From positions 4,216,001 through 4,280,000 of the forward strand of contig NC_021499.1 in assembly GCF_000412695.1 (NCBI RefSeq): DNA of 64,000 nucleotides. Direction: 5' to 3'. Below are positions 18,736 through 27,412 of this stretch, in pieces (the first letter of the stretch is position 1; every line of letters begins with the position of its first letter). A program made the translations under genes and the position numbers. This DNA comes from Pseudomonas resinovorans NBRC 106553 (lineage in GTDB: Bacteria; Pseudomonadota; Gammaproteobacteria; Pseudomonadales; Pseudomonadaceae). Under the pieces are notes generated by a model, which searched no databases, was not told where the DNA came from, and saw nothing but the letters and a program-made list of their open reading frames with translations.

Positions 18736-19655
18736 AAAGCGGCATCACCCGCGCCCAATTCCTCCGGCTCAGCGCCGGTACGGCGCTCCTGGCCATGAGC
18801 CCCTTCAGCCTGGGCGCCGACACGGCGCAACAGCCCCTGCGCAAGCGCGCGATTCCCTCCAGCGGCGAGCAGCTGCCGGTGGTCGGCATCGGCACCTACC
18901 GGGGCTTCGACATCGCCCGCCAGGACAGCGCGGCCTGGGCCGACTGCCGCCAGGTGCTGCAAGCGCTGTTCGCCGCCGGCGGCTCGGTGATCGACAGCTC
19001 GCCCATGTACGGCCAGGCGGAGCAAGCCATCGGTGGCCTCTTGGACGAACTCCAGGCCCAGGACCGCGCCTTCGTCGCCACCAAGGTCTGGACCCAGGGT
19101 CGCCAGGCCGGCGTGAAGCAGATGCAGCAGTCCATGGCGCTGCTGCAGCGCCAGCGCATCGACCTCATGCAGGTGCACAACCTGGTGGACTGGCAGGAAC
19201 ACCTGGTGACCCTGCGCCAGTGGAAGGAAGCCGGCCGCATCCGCTACCTGGGCGTCACCCACTACACCGAGAGCGCCTACGACCAGCTGGAGCAGGTGCT
19301 GGGCAGCGAGAAACTGGATTTCGTGCAGATCAACTACGCGGTCAACGACCGGGCCGCGGAGCGGCGCATCCTGCCCCTGGCCGCCGAGCGTGGCGTGGCG
19401 GTGCTGATCAACCGTCCCTTTGGCGGCGGCAACCTGCTGCGCACGCTGTTGGACAAACCCCTGCCGGACTGGGCCGGCGACTACCACTGCACCAGCTGGC
19501 CACAACTGCTGCTGAAGTTCTGCCTGAGCCACCCGGCGGTGACCTGCGTGATTCCCGGAACGGGAAACCCCCGCCACATGCTGGACAACCTACAGGCAGG
19601 GCGGGGGCGGGAAGCCGACCAGGCGTTTCGCGAGCGCCTGATTCGTCTCTTGTAG
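18732..19655 (+). CDS. Aldo/keto reductase with N-terminal export-like signal
   Basis: This 307-residue protein carries a hydrophobic N-terminal segment resembling a Tat signal (ITRAQFLRLSAGTALLAM), but the twin arginine is missing (TRAQF in place of TRRxF). The body is an aldo/keto reductase with the catalytic Asp and Tyr in VIDSSPMYGQ, Lys in VATKVW and His in MQVHNLVD. It oxidises or reduces an unknown carbonyl substrate with NADPH. It is translationally coupled to the transporter gene before it. The TAG stop is part of the repeat that follows. Confidence 0.85.
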   Translation: MKSGITRAQFLRLSAGTALLAMSPFSLGADTAQQPLRKRAIPSSGEQLPVVGIGTYRGFDIARQDSAAWADCRQVLQALFAAGGSVIDSSPMYGQAEQAIGGLLDELQAQDRAFVATKVWTQGRQAGVKQMQQSMALLQRQRIDLMQVHNLVDWQEHLVTLRQWKEAGRIRYLGVTHYTESAYDQLEQVLGSEKLDFVQINYAVNDRAAERRILPLAAERGVAVLINRPFGGGNLLRTLLDKPLPDWAGDYHCTSWPQLLLKFCLSHPAVTCVIPGTGNPRHMLDNLQAGRGREADQAFRERLIRLL

Positions 19656-19803
19656 GGTGGAAATCGCTCTTCATTTCCACCAACGGTGCCGAGCCGGACT
19701 CCGCTGGTGGATCGATGAAGCGTGATCCACCCTACGCGTGATCACGCACCCCGTAGGACGGTAGAGCGAAGCGAAACCCATCGATCAGGTCGACGGGTTT
19801 CGC
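19652..19803. repeat. Two adjacent intergenic palindromes
   Basis: The first (19652-19736) begins TGTAGGGTGGAAATC and ends GTGATCCACCCTACG. The second (19752-19803) begins CGTAGGACGG and contains GCGAAACCCATCG facing CGACGGGTTTCGC. The first supplies the TAG stop of the aldo/keto reductase gene. Together they fill the gap between convergent genes. Confidence 0.75.
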
Positions 19804-19809
19804 AGAACC

Positions 19810-20559
19810 TCAGGCCGAGAACCCACCATCGATCGTCAGGTTGGCCCCGGTGATGTAGCCCGCCTCAGGGCCGGCCAGGTAGGCCACGAAGCTGGCGATC
19901 TCCTCGGCCTGGCCATAGCGCGGCAGGGCCATGATCCCCTTGAGGGACTCAGCGAACTCGCCGCTGTCGGGGTTCATTTCGGTATCCACCGGGCCGGGCT
20001 GCACGTTGTTCACCGTGATACCGCGCGGCCCCAGGTCGCGGGCCAGGCCCTTGGTGAAACCGGCCACCGCCGCCTTGCTCAGGGCATAGACCGAGCCACC
20101 GGCGAAGGGCATGCGCTCGGCATTGGTGCTGCCGATGGTGATGATCCGACCACCCTCGCCCATCAGCCGGGCGGCTTCCTGGCTGGCGATCACCACGCTG
20201 CGCACGTTCACGTCGAGGGTGCGGTCCAGGTCTTCGATCTTGAACTCTTCGATGGGTGCCACAGCCAGCACACCGGCGTTGTTCACCAGGATGTCGAGGC
20301 GGCCGAAGCTGTCCACGGCATGGCGGATGGCCGCGCGGATGGCCTGCTCGTCGCGGCTGTCGGCCTTGATGGCGATGGCGCGGCCGCCGGCGGCTTCGAT
20401 GGCCTCGACCACTTCGAGGGCACTGCTGGCGGAGGCCGAATAGGTCAGCGCGACGGCGGCACCGTCCTTGGCCAGGCGTTTGGCGATGGCGGCGCCGATG
20501 CCGCGGGAACCGCCCTGGATGAATGCGACTTTGCCTTCGAGGGTTTTCAGAGTGCTCAT
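19810..20559 (-). CDS. SDR family NAD(P)-dependent oxidoreductase
   Basis: This 249-residue short-chain dehydrogenase has the cofactor motif QGGSRGIGAAI, the NNAG motif, the catalytic Ser in TIGSTNAER, and YALSK with the catalytic Tyr and Lys. The C-terminus GANLTIDGGFSA is the usual SDR ending. The substrate is unknown. The start at 20559 has AGGAGAAACCCC upstream. It is divergent from a LysR gene at 20680, which probably controls it. Confidence 0.92.
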   Translation of the reverse strand: MSTLKTLEGKVAFIQGGSRGIGAAIAKRLAKDGAAVALTYSASASSALEVVEAIEAAGGRAIAIKADSRDEQAIRAAIRHAVDSFGRLDILVNNAGVLAVAPIEEFKIEDLDRTLDVNVRSVVIASQEAARLMGEGGRIITIGSTNAERMPFAGGSVYALSKAAVAGFTKGLARDLGPRGITVNNVQPGPVDTEMNPDSGEFAESLKGIMALPRYGQAEEIASFVAYLAGPEAGYITGANLTIDGGFSA

Positions 20560-20679
20560 GGGGTTTCTCCTGGAACTGGGGGTTGGTGTGGAAGACGGCC
20601 CCAGTATTGCTCCAGGATTCACAACCGATAAGCTGGCAATCGCTATATTCAGTCGATACCAATGGTTTATGGAGAGCCC

Positions 20680-21627
20680 ATGGAAACCCTCAGCAGCATC
20701 GAGTGCTTCGTCCGCGCCGCCGAGGCCGGCAGCTTTGCCGAGGCCGCGCGGCGCCTGGGCCTGACCCCGGCGGCGGTGGGCAAGAACGTGGCGAAACTGG
20801 AGTCCGGCCTTGGCGTCCGGCTGTTCCTGCGCAGCACCCGCAGCCTGAGCCTCACCGAGGCCGGCGAGCGTTTCCTGGCGGAAGTGAGCGGCGGGCTGGC
20901 GAGCATCCAGGGCGCGGTGGCCAACCTCGCCAGCAGCCAGGGCCAGCCGGCGGGCACCCTCAAGGTGAGCATGGGCATGGCCTTCGGCCGCGACTACATC
21001 CTGCCGCACCTGGCCGACTTCCTCGCCCGCTACCCGGCCATCGTCCCCGACTGGCACTTCGACAACCGCCCGGTGGACCTGATCGGCCAAGGCTTCGACG
21101 CGGCCATCGGCGGCGGCTTCGAACTGCCGCCCGGGGTGATCGCCCGGCAACTGGGGCCGGGCCACCGGGTGTTGCTGGCAGCGAAGGACTACCTGGCGCG
21201 GCACCCGGCCATCGAATCACCAGACGACCTCGCCCGACACGACGGCATCCTTCTCCGCTCGCCCCAGACCGGCCGGGTGCGTGCCTGGCCGCTACGCACC
21301 CGCGACAACCAGCAGGCCAGCTTCGAGTTGAAAATGCGCATGGCCATGAGCGACCCGGAGGCGGCCTGCCATGCGGCCCTGCAAGGCCTGGGAGTGACCC
21401 TGGTGAGCACCGTGCATGCCCTGCCCCACCTGCAGAGCGGCAGCCTGGAACGGGTGCTGCCGGACTGGTACGTGGACACCGGCGGGCTGTCGCTCTACTT
21501 CAGCGCGCAGAAGCTGCTGCCGGCCAAGACACGCGTGTTCATCGACTTCATCGTCGAACGCTTCCGCGAGCGGACGCTGGCGGAGAAGTTCAACGCCAAC
21601 TCTGTCCCTATGCGTGGCAGCCCGTAG
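20680..21627 (+). CDS. LysR family transcriptional regulator
   Basis: This 315-residue regulator has the N-terminal winged helix (ECFVRAAEAGSFAEAARRLG, then AAVGKNVAKLE) and the LysR effector-binding domain. I chose the ATG at 20680 because GGAGAGCCC lies just before it; the in-frame ATG at 20662 lacks a site. It is divergently arranged with the SDR gene and likely regulates it. Its TAG stop lies inside the downstream repeat. Confidence 0.92.
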   Translation: METLSSIECFVRAAEAGSFAEAARRLGLTPAAVGKNVAKLESGLGVRLFLRSTRSLSLTEAGERFLAEVSGGLASIQGAVANLASSQGQPAGTLKVSMGMAFGRDYILPHLADFLARYPAIVPDWHFDNRPVDLIGQGFDAAIGGGFELPPGVIARQLGPGHRVLLAAKDYLARHPAIESPDDLARHDGILLRSPQTGRVRAWPLRTRDNQQASFELKMRMAMSDPEAACHAALQGLGVTLVSTVHALPHLQSGSLERVLPDWYVDTGGLSLYFSAQKLLPAKTRVFIDFIVERFRERTLAEKFNANSVPMRGSP

Positions 21628-21696
21628 GATGGGTTGAGCGAAGCGATACCCATGCGGTCCCGGTGATGGGTATCGCTGCGCTCAACCACATCCTAC
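21623..21696. repeat. Intergenic palindrome (GTAGGATGGGTTGAG type)
   Basis: The element begins CGTAGGATGGGTTGAGCGAA and ends with the complementary arm reading ...CTCAACCACATCCTAC. Related copies lie at 23623, 28738, 36438 and 62676. It overlaps the LysR stop codon and separates convergent genes. Confidence 0.8.
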
Positions 21697-21708
21697 AAAT
21701 CGCGCCCG

Positions 21709-22974
21709 TCAAACATGCTCGCTGCGGGCGGAGACATGCAGGTTGCGCCCGGCCCCCAGGCCAAACGCCGTGGCGGCCAGGCTGACCACCACGAAGATGA
21801 TCCCCACCGCGCTCCAGCCGTCGGTGAGGTCGTGCACCACCCCCACCATCAGCGGGCCCATGGCGGCCAGGGTGTAGCCCACGCCCTGGGCCATGCCGGA
21901 GAGGTTGGCGGCCACGTGGGCGTCCCGCGAGCGCAGCACGATCAGCGCCAGGGCGATGCTGAAGGTGCCGCCCTGGCCGAGGCCGAGCACCACCGCCCAA
22001 CCCCAGATGCCCGACAGCGGCCCATAGAGCATGCCTAGCAGGCCCGCCAGGGTCAGACCCATCACTAGCACCACGGCGGCGCGCTGGTCGCGGCCACGGG
22101 TGGCCAGCCAGGGCGCGCCGAGGGCGCTGATCAGCTGCACCATCACCGAACCGGAGAGCACCAGGCCGGCCTGCACCGCGGAAAGACCGCGATCGATGAG
22201 GATCGACGGCAGCCAGCCGAAGACGATGTAGGCCAGGGACGACTGCAGGCCCATGTACAGGGTCACCTGCCAGGCCAGGGGGTCGCGCCACAGGCCGGTG
22301 ACCTTGTAGGCCTGGCGGTGGCCGTGCTGGGCCTGGCGCGCCTGGGGCAGCCAGACCAGCGCGGCGAGGATCGCCGGCAGCGCCCAGAAGGCCAGGGCCG
22401 GTTGCCAGGCGTCGTCCAGCAGACCGGCCATCGGCACCGTGGCGCCGGCGGCCAGCGCCGCGCCCAGGCACAGGGCCATGGTGTAGACCCCGGTCATCAG
22501 CCCGGCGATATGGGGGAAATCGCGCTTGACGATCCCCGGCAGCAGCACGCCGATGATGCCGATGCTCGCCCCCGCCAGCAGGCTGCCGAGGAACAACCCG
22601 GCCACCGGGAACAGGCTGCGCAGCACGATGCCGCCGGCCAGGGTGAGGAGGATCAGCAGCACCGTGCGCTCGCTGCCCAGGCGCCGCGCGAGGATAGGCG
22701 CCAGCGGTGCGAACAGGCCGAGGCAGAGCACCGGCAAGGTGGTCAGCAGGCCCGCGCCGGTGGCCGAAAGGCCCGTGGCCTCGCGCACCATGTTCAGCAT
22801 CGGCGCCAGGCTGGAGAGCGCCGGGCGCAGGTTCAGCGCCACCATCACCAGGCCCGCCAGCAACAGCCAGGTGCCGCCGCGTATCACGGGTGGCGTGGGC
22901 TCGTCGTCGGCCTCGGCGTCGATCAGCAGTTCTTCCGGCGGGCAGGCCGGCTTGGGGTCGTTGGCGGCATTCAT
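21709..22974 (-). CDS. MFS transporter, CynX/NimT family
   Basis: This 421-residue protein has about twelve membrane segments after a short acidic N-terminus. Segment features such as LNLRPALSSLAPML (residues about 46-59) are typical of the CynX/NimT group of cyanate or nitroimidazole-type transporters. No cyanase or related gene is adjacent, so the substrate is unknown. A possible gene remnant lies directly upstream (23001-23120). Confidence 0.87.
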   Translation of the reverse strand: MNAANDPKPACPPEELLIDAEADDEPTPPVIRGGTWLLLAGLVMVALNLRPALSSLAPMLNMVREATGLSATGAGLLTTLPVLCLGLFAPLAPILARRLGSERTVLLILLTLAGGIVLRSLFPVAGLFLGSLLAGASIGIIGVLLPGIVKRDFPHIAGLMTGVYTMALCLGAALAAGATVPMAGLLDDAWQPALAFWALPAILAALVWLPQARQAQHGHRQAYKVTGLWRDPLAWQVTLYMGLQSSLAYIVFGWLPSILIDRGLSAVQAGLVLSGSVMVQLISALGAPWLATRGRDQRAAVVLVMGLTLAGLLGMLYGPLSGIWGWAVVLGLGQGGTFSIALALIVLRSRDAHVAANLSGMAQGVGYTLAAMGPLMVGVVHDLTDGWSAVGIIFVVVSLAATAFGLGAGRNLHVSARSEHV

Positions 22975-23000
22975 GGCAGTTCCGGCAAATGGGGCAAGGT

Positions 23001-23120
23001 CAGATCAGCACGGCGCGGTTGGCCGCGAGGGCGGCGTCCGCATCCAGTCGTTCGAGGGCTTCCAGCCGCGCGCACTGCAGGAGGAAGGCCCGGGAGGCGA
23101 AGGGGAAAAGGTTAGCTCCC
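23001..23120 (-). pseudogene. Possible 3' remnant of an unknown gene
   Basis: About 39 codons are open on the minus strand between an in-frame TAG and a TGA at 23001. The product FLLQCARLEALERLDADAAL, ending AANRAVLI, has normal Pseudomonas codon choice and a helical look. There is no start codon. It lies 26 bp upstream of the MFS gene on the same strand. I read it as the tail of a lost gene, perhaps a regulator, with low confidence. Confidence 0.3.
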
Positions 23121-23248
23121 TAAGCAATGCCTCGCAACGGGGATACTTGCGATTCACGAAATAGTCATTATCGGCGGGGATGATTTTTCCCCACCCCATG
23201 CCATTGGTAGCCTTCGCACATTCCGCAACGGACTGCCCAGGGGGCACC

Positions 23249-23491
23249 ATGAAGCACGCACACATCCTTGCGCTGGCCGTAATAGCCCTGGTCCTCACCG
23301 GTTGCGCCGGCCAGCCCGAACCCGAGCAACGCCCCTACACCGACGCCGAAGTGAAACAGTTCGCCCTGGAAATGCTCAGCCGCGCCGGCCTGCCCTACGA
23401 CGACTACGAGAAGGTCCGCCAGGCCATCCTCCACCCCCGGGTACCGGAAGCCGGCGAGGACCTGCCCAAGGAAGCCCCGCGCAAGGGCTGA
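23249..23491 (+). CDS. Small putative lipoprotein
   Basis: This 80-residue protein has a lipoprotein signal peptide, MKHAHILALAVIALVLTGC, with the lipobox LTGC and the modified cysteine at residue 19. The mature part is short and charged, with no recognised domain. The in-frame ATG at 23180 would bury the signal, so 23249 is the better start. A good terminator follows at 23554. Confidence 0.78.
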   Translation: MKHAHILALAVIALVLTGCAGQPEPEQRPYTDAEVKQFALEMLSRAGLPYDDYEKVRQAILHPRVPEAGEDLPKEAPRKG

Positions 23492-23553
23492 CCCTTTTCC
23501 CGGATGGGCCCACCCGGCCCGTCCACTGCCAGGAGCGACCGGCCCCGGCAACA

Positions 23554-23584
23554 AAAACGCCGCACTCACAAGGTGCGGCGTTTT
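23554..23584 (+). terminator. Rho-independent terminator
   Basis: AAAACGCCGCAC pairs with GTGCGGCGTTTT around a 7-base loop and is followed by CCTTCT. It ends the small lipoprotein gene. Confidence 0.88.
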
Positions 23585-23622
23585 CCTTCTCCCATGCGCA
23601 ATTCCACACCATCGAACAGCGC

Positions 23623-23880
23623 TGATGGGTATCGCTTCGCTCAACCCATCCTACGGCTCTCTTTCCGGTATCGGCACCGCGCATTCGCAGGGCGTTTCAT
23701 GTCAACGCGATGACTTCGTGGATGGCGCTTTTCCATCCACCAACAGTGCCACGCCAGACCGCCGATGGTGGACCGGTGAAGCGTGGTCCACCGACTGCCC
23801 AGCTCGGCAGAGCGCGATGGGTTTCGCAGGCTCTACCCATCCTACGGCCAGGATCGCGATTGAAATCGCGCCTACCGGAA
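23623..23880. repeat. Cluster of intergenic palindrome arms
   Basis: This stretch between the terminator and the DUF1801 gene contains a GATGGGTATCGCTTCGCTCA half element (23623-23655). It also holds a TGGATGG...CCATCCA and GGTGGACC...GGTCCACC block (about 23718-23792), a GATGGGTTTCGCAGG...CCCATCCTACGG element, and GCGATTGAAATCGC near 23863. Several repeat families are nested here. I see no gene in it. Confidence 0.65.
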
Positions 23881-23934
23881 CGCCATCCATTGACGATACT
23901 CAAGCGTCCATCCCTCGGAGCAGGCGACACATCC

Positions 23935-24327
23935 ATGAAGAAGGACAGGACGGAAACCACGGCAGCGGAAGCCCCCGCCTCCCACCTGATAGACACACGC
24001 ATCGCCGAGCTGGGCGATTGGCGCGGCGAGACGCTGGCCCGTGTGCGCGCGATCATCCTCCAGGCCGATCCGGAGGTGGTCGAGGAGTGGAAATGGCAGG
24101 TTCCGGTGTGGTCCCGCGGCGGCATCATCTGCACCGGCGAGGCCTACAAGAAAGCCGTGAAGCTGACGTTCGCCAAGGGCGCGTCGCTGGACGATCCAAC
24201 CGGCCTGTTCAACGCCAGCCTCGAAGGCAACACCCGTCGCGCCATCGATATCCATGAGGGCGAGCGCATCGATGAAGCGGCGCTGGCGACGCTGATCCGC
24301 ACGGCGGTGGCGTTCAATCTTTCATAG
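23935..24327 (+). CDS. DUF1801 (YdhG-like) domain protein
   Basis: This 130-residue protein contains VVEEWKWQVPVWSRGGIICT and KAVKLTFAKGASL, the pattern of the DUF1801/YdhG fold whose function is not known. The start at 23935 is preceded by a GGAGCAGGCG region. The longer frame upstream runs through repeat DNA and is not coding. The TAG stop is the first TAG of the repeat at 24325. Confidence 0.85.
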   Translation: MKKDRTETTAAEAPASHLIDTRIAELGDWRGETLARVRAIILQADPEVVEEWKWQVPVWSRGGIICTGEAYKKAVKLTFAKGASLDDPTGLFNASLEGNTRRAIDIHEGERIDEAALATLIRTAVAFNLS

Positions 24328-24382
24328 CCCGGATGCAATCCGGGAGCGGCGGTTGGGCCTTCCCCGGATTGCATCCGGGCTA
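24325..24382. repeat. Intergenic palindrome (TAGCCCGGATGCAATCCGGG type)
   Basis: TAGCCCGGATGCAATCCGGG faces CCGGATTGCATCCGGGCTA, a near-perfect inverted repeat of about 20 bp with an 18-20 base spacer. A related copy is at 43675. The first TAG is the stop codon of the DUF1801 gene. Confidence 0.82.
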
Positions 24383-24387
24383 CCGCC

Positions 24388-25017
24388 TTACCCCACCCTG
24401 CGCCACAGGCTCGCCAGCCAGGGTTGCTGTTCCCGGGGCAGGCCGGCGGGGCGGTAGTAGTGTTCGAGTTCCTCGAAGCCCGCCGCCTCCAGCAACGCCT
24501 TCCAGCTTTCATAGTCGTGCCAGGCGCCGTAGCGCTGGCCACTCCAGCCTTCGTCGTTGTGCCCGCGCGGGTTGGAGCTGAACAGCACGCCGCCGGGCCT
24601 CAGCGCCGCGCGCAGTTGCGCCAGGACCCGTGGCAGTTCCTGGCGCGGCACATGGAACAGGCTGGCGTTGGCGAAGATGCCGTCGAAACGTTCGGCCGGC
24701 AGGTCGAGGGCGAGGAAGTCCTGGTGCCAGACCTCGCAACCCGAATCGGCGCGAGCCATGGCGACGAAGCTCGCCGCGCCGTCCAGGCCGATGGCCTGGT
24801 GGCCCAGGCGGGTGAAGGTGGCGAGGTCGCGCCCCGGTCCGCAGCCGAAATCGAGGATGGCGAAAGGTGCCTCACCCTGGATGTGCCGCAGCAGCGCCTC
24901 GATGTTCTGGCTCACGTCGTGGTCGCGGGTGCCCTCGCGGAAGGCGGCGGCGTTGCGGTTGTAGTCGCCCAGGGTGGTGGCGGTGATGCTGGCGAGGTCT
25001 TCGGGTGGCAGGGGCAT
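24388..25017 (-). CDS. Class I SAM-dependent methyltransferase
   Basis: This 209-residue enzyme has the SAM-binding glycine motif ILDFGCGPGRDLATF (about residues 54-68), an acidic loop ending in GLDGAASFV and FDGIFANASLFH. It methylates an unknown substrate. The N-terminus YNRNAAAFREGTRDHDVSQN is typical of a small-molecule methyltransferase group. It is divergent from the antiporter gene and convergent with the repeat at 24325. Confidence 0.88.
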   Translation of the reverse strand: MPLPPEDLASITATTLGDYNRNAAAFREGTRDHDVSQNIEALLRHIQGEAPFAILDFGCGPGRDLATFTRLGHQAIGLDGAASFVAMARADSGCEVWHQDFLALDLPAERFDGIFANASLFHVPRQELPRVLAQLRAALRPGGVLFSSNPRGHNDEGWSGQRYGAWHDYESWKALLEAAGFEELEHYYRPAGLPREQQPWLASLWRRVG

Positions 25018-25130
25018 GGGCGGCTCGACGCGGCGAATTACGAATAACGGAATTCTACCTCGTGGCCGGCGGCAGCAACGGCGTGCGCCGCCTATCTTTC
25101 TGGAAGCGCTTCTCCTCGAAGGATTCCCGC

Positions 25131-26468
25131 ATGGCAGCTTCCGGCAAGAAAATGACCCTCACCGGCCTGACCACCCTGGTGGCGGTGAACATGATGGGCT
25201 CGGGCATCATCATGCTGCCGTCGAGCATGGCCCAGCTGGGCGCCATCTCCCTGCTGTCCTGGGCGATCACCGCGGTGGGCTCCATGGCCATCGCCTACTG
25301 CTTCGCCCAGTGCGGCATCTACTGCAACCGCTCCGGCGGGATGTCGGCCTATACCGAGGAGGCCCATGGCAAGTCGGCCTTCTTCCTCTGTTCCTACCTC
25401 TACTTCCTCTCGCTGGCCATCGGCAACGTGGCCATCGCCATCTCCGCCGTGGGCTACCTGACACCCTTCCTCCCCTGGCTGGGCAGCGGCGCCATCCCCC
25501 TGTTCATCGGCGCGGTGGTGCTGATCTGGCTGACCACCCTGGCCAACTTCGGCGGACCGAAGATCACCGGGCACATCGGCTCGATCACCGTCTGGGGGGT
25601 GATCATCCCGGTGGCGGGGCTGTCGGTGATCGGCTGGTTCTGGTTCGAGCCGGAGATCTTCAGGGCCGCCTGGAACCCCAACCAGATCGCCACCAGCGAT
25701 GCCATCACCCAGAGCATCCCGCTGACCCTCTGGGCCTTCCTCGGCATGGAGTCGGCGGCGCAGAACTCCGACGCGGTCGAGAACCCCAAGCGCAACGTGC
25801 CGATCGCCTGCCTGCTGGGCACCCTGGGGGCGGCGGTGATCTACGTGCTGTCCACCTCGGTGATCATGGGCATAGTGCCCAACGCCGAGCTGGCCAACTC
25901 CAGCGCGCCCTTCGCCTATGTCTATGCGCAGATGTTCAACCCAGTGGTGGGCAACATCATCATGGCCCTGGCGGTGATGGCCTGCGTCGGTTCGCTGCTG
26001 GGCTGGCAGTTCACCCTGGCGCAGACCGCCAAGATCACCGCCGACCAGCACATGTTCCCCGCCCTGTTCGCCAAGGTCACCCTGCTGGGCGCGCCCATCG
26101 CCGGGCTGGTGGCCAATGCCTTGCTGCAGAGCGCCATGGCGGTGTCGACCATCTCGCCCAATGCCTCGGAGCAGTTCGGCAAGCTGGTGAACCTGGCGGC
26201 GGTGACCAACATCATTCCCTACATCACCTCGCTCTCGGCCCTGCTGGTGATCATGCAGAAGGCCGGGGTGACGGGCTTCCCGCACCACCGCAACGTCGTC
26301 GTGCTGATCGTCGCCATGGCCTACAGCTTCTACGCGCTCTACGCCTCGGGCACCGAGGCGGTGTTCGGCGGCATGATCGTCACCGCCGTGGGCTACCTGA
26401 TGTTCGGCTACATCGCCGACCGTTTTCTCGAACGGCAATCAGTCCCGAACGTGGAGGAACGGCCATGA
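25131..26468 (+). CDS. potE: Putrescine/ornithine antiporter-like APC transporter
   Basis: This 445-residue inner membrane transporter has twelve predicted segments and begins KKMTLTGLTTLVAVNMMGSG, close to the PotE family of polyamine/basic amino acid exchangers. The ATG at 25131 has GAAGGA upstream; the longer frame from 25005 is not convincing. It overlaps the next gene in ATGA, so it is co-translated with a periplasmic binding protein. Assignment to putrescine is by family likeness only. Confidence 0.82.
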   Translation: MAASGKKMTLTGLTTLVAVNMMGSGIIMLPSSMAQLGAISLLSWAITAVGSMAIAYCFAQCGIYCNRSGGMSAYTEEAHGKSAFFLCSYLYFLSLAIGNVAIAISAVGYLTPFLPWLGSGAIPLFIGAVVLIWLTTLANFGGPKITGHIGSITVWGVIIPVAGLSVIGWFWFEPEIFRAAWNPNQIATSDAITQSIPLTLWAFLGMESAAQNSDAVENPKRNVPIACLLGTLGAAVIYVLSTSVIMGIVPNAELANSSAPFAYVYAQMFNPVVGNIIMALAVMACVGSLLGWQFTLAQTAKITADQHMFPALFAKVTLLGAPIAGLVANALLQSAMAVSTISPNASEQFGKLVNLAAVTNIIPYITSLSALLVIMQKAGVTGFPHHRNVVVLIVAMAYSFYALYASGTEAVFGGMIVTAVGYLMFGYIADRFLERQSVPNVEERP

Positions 26469-27358
26469 AACACTCACGCTTGCGCGTCGCGCTGCTGCTG
26501 GCGGCCCTGCTGCCCTTGCTGGCGCCGGCCCAGACCCTGGACCGCATCCGCGCCAGTGGCATCCTCACCCTGGGCTACCTGCCCGACCAGCCGCCCTTCT
26601 CCTCCACCGAGGGCGAAGGCGCGTCCGGCTATTCCATCGACCTTTGCCAGACGGTCGCCGAGCAGCTGCGTAGCCAGCCGGGCCTCGCCGCCCTCAAGGT
26701 GCGCTTCGTGCCCCTGGCGCCGGAAAAGGCCCTGGACGTGGTGCACGACGGCGGCGTGGACCTGCTCTGCAGCCCCATGGTGGACACCCTCAAGCGCCGC
26801 CAGAGCGTGGCCTTCTCCCTGCCGGTCTATACCGCCGGCATTGGCGTGGTGCTGCGCAAGAACGCGCCGCCGTCCCTGGTGAGGGTGCTCAACGGCGAGA
26901 TGGAACAGACCGGCCCCACCTGGCGCGCCACCCTCAACCGGGGCCTGGCCGCCCACAGCTTCGCGGTGCAGAGCGGCACGGTGGTGGAGACCTGGGCGCG
27001 GGACAAGCTGCGCCTGCTGAAGGTGCTGGTCACCCTGGAAACCGTGGCCAGCCCGGCCGAAGGCGTGGCGCTGGTGGCCGATGGCAAGGTGGACGCCTTT
27101 TTCGCCAGCCAGATCATCCTGCGCAGCCTGGTGGCGCGGGATACCGCCAACACCAACCTGATGGTGCTGGACCGGCGCTTCGAGTACGAGCCGGTGGCCC
27201 TGGCCATGGCCCGTGGCGACGAGGACTTCCGCCTGCTGGTGGATACGGCGCTGAGCCAGGCCTATCGCTCCGGCGCCATCGTGCCGCTGTACAGCAAGTA
27301 CTTCGGCCCGCCGAGCGAGATGGACCAGACCCTGTTCAAGCTGTATTCGCGCCCCTGA
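26465..27358 (+). CDS. Amino-acid-type periplasmic solute-binding protein
   Basis: This 297-residue protein has a signal peptide (MKHSRLRVALLLAALLPLLA, cleavage near APA-QT) and the SBP_bac_3 fold (ASGILTLGYLPDQPPFS, then GYSIDLCQTVAEQL). It is coupled by a 4-base overlap to an APC antiporter, with no ABC permease or ATPase beside it. It may serve a distant ABC system or present substrate to the antiporter; both are inference. Confidence 0.85.
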   Translation: MKHSRLRVALLLAALLPLLAPAQTLDRIRASGILTLGYLPDQPPFSSTEGEGASGYSIDLCQTVAEQLRSQPGLAALKVRFVPLAPEKALDVVHDGGVDLLCSPMVDTLKRRQSVAFSLPVYTAGIGVVLRKNAPPSLVRVLNGEMEQTGPTWRATLNRGLAAHSFAVQSGTVVETWARDKLRLLKVLVTLETVASPAEGVALVADGKVDAFFASQIILRSLVARDTANTNLMVLDRRFEYEPVALAMARGDEDFRLLVDTALSQAYRSGAIVPLYSKYFGPPSEMDQTLFKLYSRP

Positions 27359-27412
27359 ATTCGACAGCAAGAGTCAGGATGCGGGCGGCGGCCTGCCCGC
27401 ATACTCTCCTCC

